Position numbers and translations under genes: made by a program. From Paulinella micropora (taxonomy: Eukaryota; Cercozoa; Imbricatea; Euglyphida), in assembly GCA_009731375.1 (NCBI GenBank), contig BJOX01000096.1, positions 690,590 to 754,589 of the forward strand: 64,000 nt of DNA, read 5' to 3'. Shown one piece after another: positions 39,069 through 47,208 of this stretch. The notes beneath the pieces were generated by a model. That model did no database searches. It was not told the DNA's origin and was given only the letters and a program-made list of their open reading frames with translations. The first letter of the stretch is position 1; each line of letters starts with the position of its first letter.

Positions 39069-40250
39069 TTAACCAGTAAACTCGTTCAAAACTGTATTAA
39101 CATCTGCCAGTGGTTTGTGCCGGATCTTTTCAAATTCGTGCTCCCAGATATAGTACATCGTGAATTCCTCTGGCATCGAGTCTTGGATGGAAGCAAGGCG
39201 CAGCATCGTTTCCTTGTGCAGTACGCTGTTGAGTCGCTTGAGCGTGGGCGAACGCTCGTTATGTTTCGGGTGCTCGGGCGGGTAGCCGTGCCACGCGTTG
39301 CCCATGAATTCAAAACCCACGTTGCGCTCCTCGTCGTAGCCGTCAAGACGATACTTGCGTGGTCCAGGCACCTTGAACTCGCTATCCGTTGTCTCGTCCT
39401 CGCCGCGACAAAAATGCACGTGCTGGATGTCCCATCCTTGTTCTTCGAGCCTGTCCCAGACCTCGCAGGCCACGACAGATGCTCCCGCCTTCGGCCTGGG
39501 GATCAACCCGCGCAGGAAAGCGTGGCGTGCACAGAGCTTGCCCGGCTTGCCGCTCTCGTCTCTGAAACGCGCGTCAATCTTGTCGTCGTCTGGGCAGTCG
39601 ACACATGGCCTCAGTACGGCGTGTACGCCTCTTGCCTTAGCATGCGCGGCACATAGCTTGCTTGCTTTACCGCTCTCGTCTCTGAAACGCGCGTCAATCT
39701 TATCGTCGTCTGGGCAGTCGACACATGGCCTCCGTACGGCATGTATGCCTCTTGCCTTAGCATGCGCGGCACATAGCTTGTTGGGACGCCCTTCCTCATC
39801 GGAGCAGGAAGAATCGATCTTGGCGCTTGGCGGGCAGTCAATGCACGGGCGCAGTACGGTGTGCGAGCCCTTCATGCGTGCGTGCTTGGCACATAGCTTA
39901 TTGGAACGGCCCTCACCGTCTGGGTAGTGCGCTTGGCGCTTGATACCTTCGGGACAGTCGATGCACTGATTTTGCTTCGCGTATATTCCTCTTGCCTTAG
40001 CATGCTTCGCGCACAGCCTGTTCTTGTTACCCCTTTCGTCTGGATGGTTTGCCTGGAGCTTGGTGCCTTGGGGACAGTCGACACATGGCTTCTGTACAGT
40101 GTGTACGCCTCTCGTACGCGCGTGTACAGCACATAACCTGTACTTGGCGCCCGTTTCGTCTTTGAAATTGGCTCGTTTTTTGGCATCTGGTGGGCAGTCA
40201 CTGCAAAGCGGTTTGTATGTCTTGGCCTTCTTCTTGGGTGGTTCGCTCAT
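39069..40250 (-). CDS. Zinc-repeat protein with C-terminal nuclease-like domain (PLV-B)
   Basis: 393 residues, intact. After a Lys-rich MSEPPKKKAKTYKPL come seven repeats of about 37 residues: CxDCP, about 20 residues, LCAxHAxxRG, as in LCAAHAKARGIHAVRRPCVD. This recalls the EsV-1-7 Cys/His repeats of brown algae and their viruses. The C-terminal part (KYRLDGYDEERNVGFEFMG, NAWHGYPPEHPKHN) has the D, FEF and WHG pattern of PD-(D/E)XK/Vsr-like nucleases. DNA binding through the repeats and cutting by the C-terminus is inferred. Upstream 40260-40400 is an intergenic region with GGCCGG palindromes. Confidence 0.65.
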   Translation of the reverse strand: MSEPPKKKAKTYKPLCSDCPPDAKKRANFKDETGAKYRLCAVHARTRGVHTVQKPCVDCPQGTKLQANHPDERGNKNRLCAKHAKARGIYAKQNQCIDCPEGIKRQAHYPDGEGRSNKLCAKHARMKGSHTVLRPCIDCPPSAKIDSSCSDEEGRPNKLCAAHAKARGIHAVRRPCVDCPDDDKIDARFRDESGKASKLCAAHAKARGVHAVLRPCVDCPDDDKIDARFRDESGKPGKLCARHAFLRGLIPRPKAGASVVACEVWDRLEEQGWDIQHVHFCRGEDETTDSEFKVPGPRKYRLDGYDEERNVGFEFMGNAWHGYPPEHPKHNERSPTLKRLNSVLHKETMLRLASIQDSMPEEFTMYYIWEHEFEKIRHKPLADVNTVLNEFTG

Positions 40251-40410
40251 GTCCGTGTTGTGGCAGTGTCACGGCCGCGACCGTTCGCTTTTTCCTTTGA
40301 AGCGAGACGATTCAAATGGTCCGGCCGGTACCGCTAATTCAAATGGCTTGGCCGGCCCAGGACCATTTCCCGGGAATTTGGCATTAACCGCAAGATCAGT
40401 CAAAAATTCA

Positions 40411-40434
40411 CAAAACCCCAAAAGCGGGGTTTTG
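40411..40434. terminator. Hairpin CAAAACCCC / GGGGTTTTG
   Basis: 9-bp arms with a 6-nt loop, 136 bp past the stop of the major capsid gene. Followed by ACGGGTCCGCG and AAGAAACTAATCGG, partly matching the sequence after the PLV-A hairpin (22763-22785; GTGGATCCAC, AGAAATCACAACTAATT). Confidence 0.6.
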
Positions 40435-40569
40435 CAAAAATTTCACGGGTCCGCGAAGAAACTAATCGGAGGCGACGATCGCGGCCACGAGCGGTTCCAT
40501 TTGTTTCTTTTTGCTCGCAACTCTATTGCCTTTTAATTAAAAAAAGACCCCCCCCCCCTCCCTAATGTT

Positions 40570-42288
40570 TTAGCCGTGCACCGCCGCGGCCTCCAGGCGC
40601 CCGTTGCCCTGGTGCAGATGACGGAAGAAGGCGGATGAGATGTAGATATCGAAGATTCCGCTGCGGAACCCGCGCTTGCCGCGCACGTAGGTCTTGGGCA
40701 AGTAGTCGATGATCTGGGTGGTGGCGGTCTGGTCCTCGAACCCGATCGTGAACCGGAGCAGGTCGTCCTTGTCGCAGATCAAAGGCTGGTCGTTGAGGTC
40801 CGTGAAGGTCGCGACAATGTTCCCGGTGGTGAAATCGGCCGCGCCTGCTTGGGCCAGCGAGATCCTGATGCCCTTGCTCTTGAGGTACGAGTTTTTGGCC
40901 AAGAACGCGTTGATGCTGATCCAGGCGGCAATGTCGTCCAAGGCGTAGTGCCACTTGCTGGAGCCAACGGCCGCGCCAGTGTAGCCGGCGTTGCCGTCGA
41001 TGTCCGCGATCATCAGGGTCACTCCGTTGTACTTGAAGATCAAGCGGTTCAGGCTGTTGACCGTGACGGCGGCGGGCGGCGCCAGCTCCAGCGTGGTCTC
41101 GGTCGGCGCGGCGGCGGTGTTGAACACGAGGCGTTCCCGTGCTCCCGCAAAGTGCTTGTAACCGTCCATTTCGCCCCCTAGCATGCCCCGCAGATCGTTC
41201 GAGAACGGGATCACGTACACGTTGTTGCTGTTGGCAAAGATCTCGTTGAACAGTTCGTTGGCCGTGTGCTCCCTGAAATAGCGCTCGTTGACGGGAGTTC
41301 CTTGACCAAGCTGGCTGCGCCCTTGCACGTCTTCCAGATCGATCGTCGCGGTGTCCCCGAGCGCGTCACACTTGAGCAGACGCCCGGTCGCTTCGTAGGC
41401 GCGGTCAGGGTTGTAGGTGACGGCTCCGGCGCTGTAGCCGGTCTGGAGGCCCGAGCGGCGCAGGTACACGAACAAGGCGCCGCATCGGTGGTTGAACTGG
41501 TCCAAATCGACCGTGACTCTGGACGACGGCTGCATCACTTTGCCGTGATCGACGAATTGCACCCAGTCCACGTACTGGTGGCGCAAAGTCTTGCCGATCT
41601 TGTCCGGGTGCTTGCCCACCAGCAAACCGTTAGGCATGAGCGTGGACGAGGAGATCAGGCGCACTTCCTCCAGCGTCGCGGTACAAGGGGTGGTCTGCGC
41701 AGTCTGGTCCTCGACGAAGATCGAGCCGCGCGGGTAAAATCGGACCTCCAGGTCTCCCTTGAGGTGGCTCAAATCGATATCAAGTCCGTTGAGGAGCAAG
41801 TGAACAATAGGGAGGTAGAACCACTGGACGTCACCGCTGCGCCACACGCGCGAGCTCAGGCGGCCGTACCTGTTCTGGTTGAGCATGTCGTTGATGCTTG
41901 CCAGCGCCTCCTGGCTTAAGGTGTTCATCAGCGTGTGCAAGACATCACCGTAGTATCTAGCCAGCTCTTGACCACTGAGCCTTTCGTAGAATTCGATTCG
42001 CTCGAACCAGTGGGTTACGGGCAGGACGCGGGAGTCGGTCGGTACGGCATCGGCGGCGGTCGCAAACTTGATCTCGAAGCGAAGGGTGGCGTCCTGGATG
42101 GCTCCCGGGGAGTTGTTCTCGAGGATGAACGAGAAGTAGGCGGTGTTATCGAGCGCGGCGGTGTTGGGCTTGGGCGTCATGATGGTCTGCGTCCAGACGG
42201 GGCGCGTGGGCATCTTGACGATATGCTTCGGGGCCACCACGACCGCTGCGCCCGTCAGTGGGTCGCGGTCATTGGCATGCACGAGCAT
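40570..42288 (-). CDS. Major capsid protein, double jelly-roll (PLV-B)
   Basis: 572 residues from MLVHANDRDPLTGAAVVVAP (the longer frame begins with GTG, so this Met is preferred). The key PLV segment VTHWFERIEFYERLSGQELA and YYGDVLHTLMNTLSQEALAS near residues 90-130 matches PLV major capsids. Later VRFYPRGSIFVED, HQYVDWVQFVDHGKVM and RFTIGFEDQTATTQIIDYLP give a two-jelly-roll length. It forms the capsid shell. The ORF is unbroken, unlike many neighbours. A TATA-like TTAATATATAAGG lies near 42370, and a late-type AT patch near 42400. Confidence 0.85.
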   Translation of the reverse strand: MLVHANDRDPLTGAAVVVAPKHIVKMPTRPVWTQTIMTPKPNTAALDNTAYFSFILENNSPGAIQDATLRFEIKFATAADAVPTDSRVLPVTHWFERIEFYERLSGQELARYYGDVLHTLMNTLSQEALASINDMLNQNRYGRLSSRVWRSGDVQWFYLPIVHLLLNGLDIDLSHLKGDLEVRFYPRGSIFVEDQTAQTTPCTATLEEVRLISSSTLMPNGLLVGKHPDKIGKTLRHQYVDWVQFVDHGKVMQPSSRVTVDLDQFNHRCGALFVYLRRSGLQTGYSAGAVTYNPDRAYEATGRLLKCDALGDTATIDLEDVQGRSQLGQGTPVNERYFREHTANELFNEIFANSNNVYVIPFSNDLRGMLGGEMDGYKHFAGARERLVFNTAAAPTETTLELAPPAAVTVNSLNRLIFKYNGVTLMIADIDGNAGYTGAAVGSSKWHYALDDIAAWISINAFLAKNSYLKSKGIRISLAQAGAADFTTGNIVATFTDLNDQPLICDKDDLLRFTIGFEDQTATTQIIDYLPKTYVRGKRGFRSGIFDIYISSAFFRHLHQGNGRLEAAAVHG

Positions 42289-42406
42289 GGCCTTCTTATT
42301 AGGTCCGCCACTACAGGCCCCTGATGCCACGTTCGCTTGCTTGTGCCGAACATCGTCTCGGTGTTGGTTTGATTAATATATAAGGCAACCAGAAAATAAA
42401 AATAAT

Positions 42407-42688
42407 TTATTTTTTGCCCGACATGAGCACGGCGGCCGAGATCGCGACGGCCCCGATCGCGAGCGGCACGGTCACGCCCATCGTGCGCGCGGTTTTCTGC
42501 CGGTCCTCTTTGTTTTGCTGCCTGTTCTCTCGGTCTTCATACTTGCGCCTGCCGATGCGTGCGCGCTTGGCGGCTTGCTCGTCGGCCTTGGTTTGCTTGG
42601 CCTCTTGCATGGCAGTCTCTTTCTCTTGCCTTTCTTCCTTCTTCGCGGCCTGTTTGGCCGTCCGGCGTTCGCGAGCTCGCTTGCCCAT
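42407..42688 (-). CDS. Small basic protein with C-terminal membrane anchor
   Basis: 93 residues: Lys/Arg/Glu/Gln-rich first 70 (MGKRARERRTAKQAAKKEER), then a hydrophobic segment VTVPLAIGAVAISAAVLMSG and KK. A tail-anchored charged helix. Lies between the major capsid gene and 42734. No family recognised. Confidence 0.6.
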   Translation of the reverse strand: MGKRARERRTAKQAAKKEERQEKETAMQEAKQTKADEQAAKRARIGRRKYEDRENRQQNKEDRQKTARTMGVTVPLAIGAVAISAAVLMSGKK

Positions 42689-42733
42689 CCGTAGAGTTAT
42701 TTAAAAAACGTTTGTGCGCAAGATTAAAATTTT

Positions 42734-43114
42734 TTAATACGTAATGACCGTGCATATTTTTGCCAAGAGAGCAGCAATTTCGCCAAGGAAGGCTTGGTCC
42801 TGGCACAACTGTCTTTTAGCCACGAGGCGCTGCTGCAGCTGCTGGAGCTGCTGCGTGGGCGCGCGGAACTTGCAGGCGAGCTCGGCCCAGATTCCGGCCT
42901 CGGAGCGCACAAAGTCAGCGAGCTTTCCGTCCTTCCAGGCAGGCAAGAACCATTTCTGTACGACCTCAACCTGCTGTTCCAGACCTAGTCTCTGCAACTG
43001 CTTCAGTTCCTTGATCTCCTCGATTCGCAACAGCCCGTACTTTTGGAACACCATCTCCAGCGCACTGAACAGCTGCGCCAGCGCTTGTCTCTTGGTCTGC
43101 TGGGGGCAGGACAT
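42734..43114 (-). CDS. Helical protein, possibly exon 2 of a membrane protein gene
   Basis: Begins MSCPQQTKRQALAQLFSALE and is rich in coiled-coil-like helices (LKQLQRLGLEQQVEVVQKWF; PTQQLQQLQQRLVAKRQL). It overlaps 42966-43259 in another frame. A GT-AG intron 43100-43145 (46 nt; GTCGAC start, CCCCCAG end) would join KKPPA of that ORF to QTKRQALAQ here in frame. A 1-nt indel in the C5 run at about 43103 would also fuse them. Either two overlapping genes or one. Confidence 0.5.
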   Translation of the reverse strand: MSCPQQTKRQALAQLFSALEMVFQKYGLLRIEEIKELKQLQRLGLEQQVEVVQKWFLPAWKDGKLADFVRSEAGIWAELACKFRAPTQQLQQLQQRLVAKRQLCQDQAFLGEIAALLAKICTVITY

Positions 43115-43259
43115 CGTCAAGCGGCACGTAGGCGTCTAGGTCGACGGCGGGTGGCTTTTTTCTCGCTCTTCTCAGCAGCACCAGCAGGACCGCTAGCACA
43201 AAGACCAGGATTCCCCACACGGCCAGGGCTTCTTCCGGTGTCACGACATTCGTGGTCAT
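42966..43259 (-). CDS. Single-membrane-span protein, overlapping 42734 gene
   Basis: MTTNVVTPEEALAVWGILVF followed by LAVLLVLLRRARKK, a membrane anchor with basic flank, then AVDLDAYVPLDDVLPPA. The remaining frame to 42966 is low quality and overlaps the helical ORF, so the true protein probably ends near 43100 or is joined to that ORF. Confidence 0.5.
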   Translation of the reverse strand: MTTNVVTPEEALAVWGILVFVLAVLLVLLRRARKKPPAVDLDAYVPLDDVLPPADQETSAGAAVQCAGDGVPKVRAVANRGDQGTEAVAETRSGTAG

Positions 43260-43302
43260 CTTCTTAAGTGAAGGACCACAAGTTTTAATTTTTTGCCTCT
43301 TT

Positions 43303-43773
43303 TTAGAAGCGGTAGTGGTCCTCGCCGGCCGGGTTTAGGTAGTTTTCGTAGGCGTATTGCGACACGATTTCTGAGAGCGCGCCGAGCATAAAAAGCTGCC
43401 TGCCCGTGTCACCAGGCGCAATCCGCATGCCGCCGCCCGCCAGCAGGCCCGGCAGCACGCTGTAGATCAAACCACCACCGACCACGTGCAGGGCCAAGGA
43501 AGGGTAACGGACCAGCCGGCCCTCTTGCGTTGAATTGAGCACACGGGACTGCAGCAGGTCCACAATCGTGGTCGTCGCAGCCGCGATGATGGCCATGCCT
43601 ACCGACTTGCTGACGGTCACGCCGCTGAGCCCGGGCACGGCCGCAAAAGAGACGGGGGCGTCCTTTTGCACTAGTACCGGCGTCGCAGAGTAGGCGAACG
43701 TCGCGGCAGTAGCACTGCGCGCGATGTTCTCCATGCTGAAAGTGTCGCTGACGGTCCCAGCAATCTCGTTCAT
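43303..43773 (-). CDS. Hydrophobic virion-type membrane protein (PLV-B)
   Basis: 156 residues: MNEIAGTVSDTFSMENIARS, a long region with several weakly hydrophobic helices (SVGMAIIAAATTTIVDLL; LALHVVGGGLIYSVLPGLLA) and C-terminus YAYENYLNPAGEDHYRF. Small hydrophobic proteins near the capsid gene are common in PLVs. I assign no family. Confidence 0.6.
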   Translation of the reverse strand: MNEIAGTVSDTFSMENIARSATAATFAYSATPVLVQKDAPVSFAAVPGLSGVTVSKSVGMAIIAAATTTIVDLLQSRVLNSTQEGRLVRYPSLALHVVGGGLIYSVLPGLLAGGGMRIAPGDTGRQLFMLGALSEIVSQYAYENYLNPAGEDHYRF

Positions 43774-43824
43774 CTTTTTCGTCCGTATTAAAAAACAGCG
43801 CCACAGAATTTAATATTTTTTTAT

Positions 43825-44484
43825 TTATTGATTTGCTGTCGGAGGGGCTGGGCTGTCTAGGTCTACTGCTGCTAGTGCGACAGAAGTGTTGCGGGCGTGC
43901 GCGATGGCTGCAGTTTGGGCCGTGATCAAGGCCAGCTCGGTGACGGGGTCGAGCCTCGTCATGCCGATGCCGGCCTTGAGTTTGGCGCGCTCGAGCAAGA
44001 AGAGCCACCGTTCGTTGGCAAAGCACTCATCGGTCGTGCCGGAGATCTGGTAGCGCGTGCGGCTCGACACCAGGCGCTCGAGGCACGTCAGCCCTTGCTT
44101 CAGGGCCACGTTGGACATCTGGTCCACGGCCGAGTCGTCCAGTGCCTCTTCGGCGTCCTCCAAGATCGTGGGCAAACGCGCGCGGGCCACCTTGCGCAGC
44201 GCCCGTGGCTCGCAGGGGATCCCCGCTTTTTTGAGCTTGGGCGCAATCAGCTCCGATTTGCCGTAGGCGCACAGGAGCCGATAGGCAGGGTCGTCGCGCA
44301 GGGGCACTGTCTCGGCCTCCTCAACCCGTTGCTGCGTCAGCGGTGGCGGCTGGCGTTCTTTGGCTGCCACGCGCCGTCTTTTCTTGGGAGGGGGTTGAGT
44401 AGGAGGAGGAACCTCCTGTTCTGGCGGCAATTCTTGTTTGCAGTCTTCTGCGGCCGGCGGCTCGAGATTAGCAAAAGGGTCCAT
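43825..44484 (-). CDS. Hypothetical PLV-B protein, 219 aa
   Basis: Pro/Lys-rich N-terminus with a possible nuclear-localisation patch (PPPKKRRRVAAKERQPPP), then a helical domain with DDPAYRLLCAYGKSELIAPK and ARAKLKAGIGMTRLDPV-like segments. Starts 36 nt past a TATATG patch. No known motif. Its 5' end overlaps the frame of the next upstream gene. Confidence 0.55.
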   Translation of the reverse strand: MDPFANLEPPAAEDCKQELPPEQEVPPPTQPPPKKRRRVAAKERQPPPLTQQRVEEAETVPLRDDPAYRLLCAYGKSELIAPKLKKAGIPCEPRALRKVARARLPTILEDAEEALDDSAVDQMSNVALKQGLTCLERLVSSRTRYQISGTTDECFANERWLFLLERAKLKAGIGMTRLDPVTELALITAQTAAIAHARNTSVALAAVDLDSPAPPTANQ

Positions 44485-44957
44485 CCCTTATATGTATACT
44501 CGTAAAGAGACACAACTTTCCTTTTTTGCAGGCCCAAAGGCTCGTTGCTGGCCCTGTTGATGCCAGTCCAGCCGCGCACGTTGCCGTCCTCGCGCTCGAA
44601 GGCAGAGACCGAAGGGATCTTGCTCCACTGCTCATCGCGCATTTTCGAGGCCTGGTACTCTTCGATCATTCTGGCCGCTTGCATACAGCCATTCCAGTCG
44701 TTACCGTAGCTGCGCCTGAGCTCGGTGAGCCATGGCCTCATGACTGCGTTCGGCGGGCCCATGCCACCTGCGGCCACCATCTCAAAACAGTTGGCCTGGC
44801 AAAATTCATCGCCGTACACGTTTGTGATCTCGCTCGCCGTGCCAACAAGAAGGACTGCGCCCTTGTACCAACTTGAAAGACTGTTCTTGCTCAGGCGCTG
44901 GGCAATGCCCTTCATGTTGCGCGTCGTGCCATCCAGCTGGGCCTCGGGGATCCCGTT
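44337..44957 (-). pseudogene. PLV-B gene truncated at the junction with PLV-C
   Basis: Open frame from the junction: NGIPEAQLDGTTRNMKGIAQ and onward through LVGTASEITNVYGDEFCQAN, MGPPNAVMRPWLTELRRSYG to RGWTGINRASNEPLGLQKRK; true coding may end near 44490. The N-terminus is cut off at about 44960. An internal GGMGPPN-type motif is seen, but I recognise no family. Confidence 0.5.
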
Positions 44958-46354
44958 GAGTGAATTCCTGCTATGGTTTGGTTTCCTGTTAGTTTCACAT
45001 TTTGCCCGTCTAATGTATCCACATAACTTTTGTTTGCTCCGTCCGTTGTTGCTGATGGTGTGGCTAAGTTTGTTATTTTGTTGTTATTCAAACTTAATGT
45101 TGTTCCAGTTGCGGTTATAATTAAAGTATTACCTGAATATAACTCTACATACGAACCCGTTATTTGTATTGGATACCAAGTCGCTGTTGCAGTTTTTTGT
45201 GCTGCAATCATTCCTATTTTTGTATCAAATGCTATGCCGATACCATCAAAAGTTGTAGGGTTGGACGAACCACTTACTTCTAAAGTTGATGTAAATTTTT
45301 TATTCCCTGCTATGGTTTGGTCTCCTATTAGTTTAACCACCGAAGTATCAAGGACAGAAACATCCACACCATCAACAAGATTAACATTTGTTATGCTTTG
45401 GCTTTTCATATCAAAACCCGCACTCGCATTTATTATACTGCTAAATGTTTTAATTCCTCCTATGGTTTGGTCTCCTGTTAGTTTGACCACCGAACCATCA
45501 ACTGCGAGATTAGCGAGATTAATTCCATTATATGTAGAAGCCCCCGAAATAGCATAACCATTCATATTTAGTCCTCCCGTCATACTAGCAGTTCCGTCTA
45601 ATCTAAGAAAGGGTGGTGTGGTGTTTCTCCATTGTCCTGTGCTGTACATAATCAGTTGGTTATCTGCTGGGAAACCTGATATCGTCACATCGCTATGTGA
45701 GTCTATACTTCCAGCTGCTGACACCTTATTATTATTATCATTATGCTCAAATATCCATTCATCAACACCTTTGTCATTTAGTAAATTAACTCCTGTTATA
45801 TTCTTCCTTCCCATACTAATGTTGCCTGTTTCATCAACATTTATCGGAAATGTTTTATTTACCCAGTTTATTGAATTATATGTTAGATAACTATTCATCG
45901 CCACTGGTGCTGTAATGACTACGTCAGAGAGTGTGTCAATTGAACCGAGGGCTGTATTCTTCCATTTGCCTTCTACATCGTTGCATGTTAAGTATTGTCC
46001 GCTTGCTTGTGCAAATATGTTTGTGTCTATCAAATTATATAAACTGGTTTGGTGCGGATTGGAAGTATTAGAGCGGTGTTGAGTTGAGGCTTTGACTTCT
46101 TCATTATCCCTTACTCGTTGCTCTGTGTACTATAAATTTTTTCCTTCTTTAATGTCCATAGTTGATTTTAAAGCGAGTCGTGTATCAAATCGGTCGTCAG
46201 TGTAATGAAGATTGATTGGGTCGGAATCTTCTGGCACTCTGTCTGTATTCAGACCGACTATGTTTGTGTTCGTTAGATCTAAGTTTGCTATTGATAGGCT
46301 GTCTGTCGCTATTTCTGACAAGCCTAAGAGCGACTTGAAGGAGGAACTTGACAT
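44958..46354 (-). pseudogene. Fibre gene of PLV-C, truncated, one stop
   Basis: Starts MSSSSFKSLLGLSEIATDSL and HYTDDRFDTRLALKST; TAG after KEGKNL (about 46130). Then continues in the same frame: SNTSNPHQTSLYNLIDTNIF (collar-like), QYLTCNDVEGKWKNTALGSI and several VVKLTGDQTIGGIKTFSS-type shaft repeats, with ATTDGANKSYVDTLDGQNVK near the end. The C-terminus is replaced by PLV-B-like DNA at about 44960 (the frame runs out into unrelated HSTGSPRP). It is the AT-rich counterpart of the PLV-B fibre but a different sequence family. Fibre role from repeats. Confidence 0.65.
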
Positions 46355-46419
46355 ATTCGTATATTAATTAATTAATTAATTATTTAAAAAATACTAAAAT
46401 ATAATAATCTTAGTATAAA

Positions 46420-46917
46420 ATGCTGTCTCCCGAAGCGAGCCGACAAAACTGGGGAAAAGCAGTTGATGGAATTAAACAAAAAGCAAAGCAGAGAAAAATA
46501 GAACATGCCAAAAAGGTTTTGGAACAATACCGCAATGCGGTTAAAAGTGAAGATGAAGATATGGAACGAAAAATAGCAGAGATAGAAAATAAGAATGTGG
46601 CGAGCGATATTATTAATGAGAAGGAACAAGATGACACACCCGAGCAGAGTGAGAGTGAAGATGAGGTTGATATCACTGATATCATTGCGGAAAAGATGGT
46701 GAAAATGAAAATCAAAAGAGCGAAGGCTGAAACTAAGAGAGAAAAGAAGAAGAGTAAGAAACCAGAGCCCGAGAGTGAAGAAAGTGAAAGTGAGAGTAGT
46801 GAAGAAGAAGAACCGAAACCTAAGAAAGGTAAGGGTAAGAAGTCAAGTAGTGTAAGTGTAAAAGTATATAATCAATCTTCTGGTGGTGCTAAGAAAGAAA
46901 AAAATAATGATGTTTAA
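46420..46917 (+). CDS. Charged coiled-coil/acid-basic protein (PLV-C)
   Basis: 165 residues, divergent from the fibre gene. N-terminal helix MLSPEASRQNWGKAVDGIKQ, acidic middle (EQSESEDEVDITDIIAEKMV), then alternating Lys-rich and Ser/Glu-rich stretches (KPEPESEESESESSEEEEPK). No known domain. Might be a structural or nucleic-acid-binding viral protein. Intact. Confidence 0.55.
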   Translation: MLSPEASRQNWGKAVDGIKQKAKQRKIEHAKKVLEQYRNAVKSEDEDMERKIAEIENKNVASDIINEKEQDDTPEQSESEDEVDITDIIAEKMVKMKIKRAKAETKREKKKSKKPEPESEESESESSEEEEPKPKKGKGKKSSSVSVKVYNQSSGGAKKEKNNDV

Positions 46918-46941
46918 AAATGTTTCTTGAAGTTTTAGATA

Positions 46942-47199
46942 TTACAAGAGATAATGATAAGAATAATAATTACTATATTCTGGATTATTATAAGTTAATT
47001 CACCTTTTGAATTTCGTATTGCTTTTGCTCTCATTCTGTAATTTTTTCTTCTTTCTTTATCTAAATGGTCTAAATGTGAATATAAACATATGCGGTCTTT
47101 ATAATATTCGTATCTGATATTTCCAAAATTAATAACCTTACCTTTCGGACTAATGACTTTATATTTTTTGTTTTTTACATTTGAATTTGAAAATCTCAT
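46942..47199 (-). CDS. DUF5754-like small protein (PLV-C)
   Basis: 85 residues starting MRFSNSNVKNKKYKVISPKG. FGNIRYEYYKD, then HLDHLDKERRKNYRMRAKAI and YNNPEYSNYYSYHYLL correspond to the pattern of a short protein common in PLVs and mimiviruses (F, YED, then DPERK, RH, then a P/W-rich end). Function unknown. The name is from memory of that pattern. Placed head-to-head with the integrase, with starts 10 nt apart. Confidence 0.55.
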   Translation of the reverse strand: MRFSNSNVKNKKYKVISPKGKVINFGNIRYEYYKDRICLYSHLDHLDKERRKNYRMRAKAIRNSKGELTYNNPEYSNYYSYHYLL

Positions 47200-47208
47200 A
47201 CTATATAA

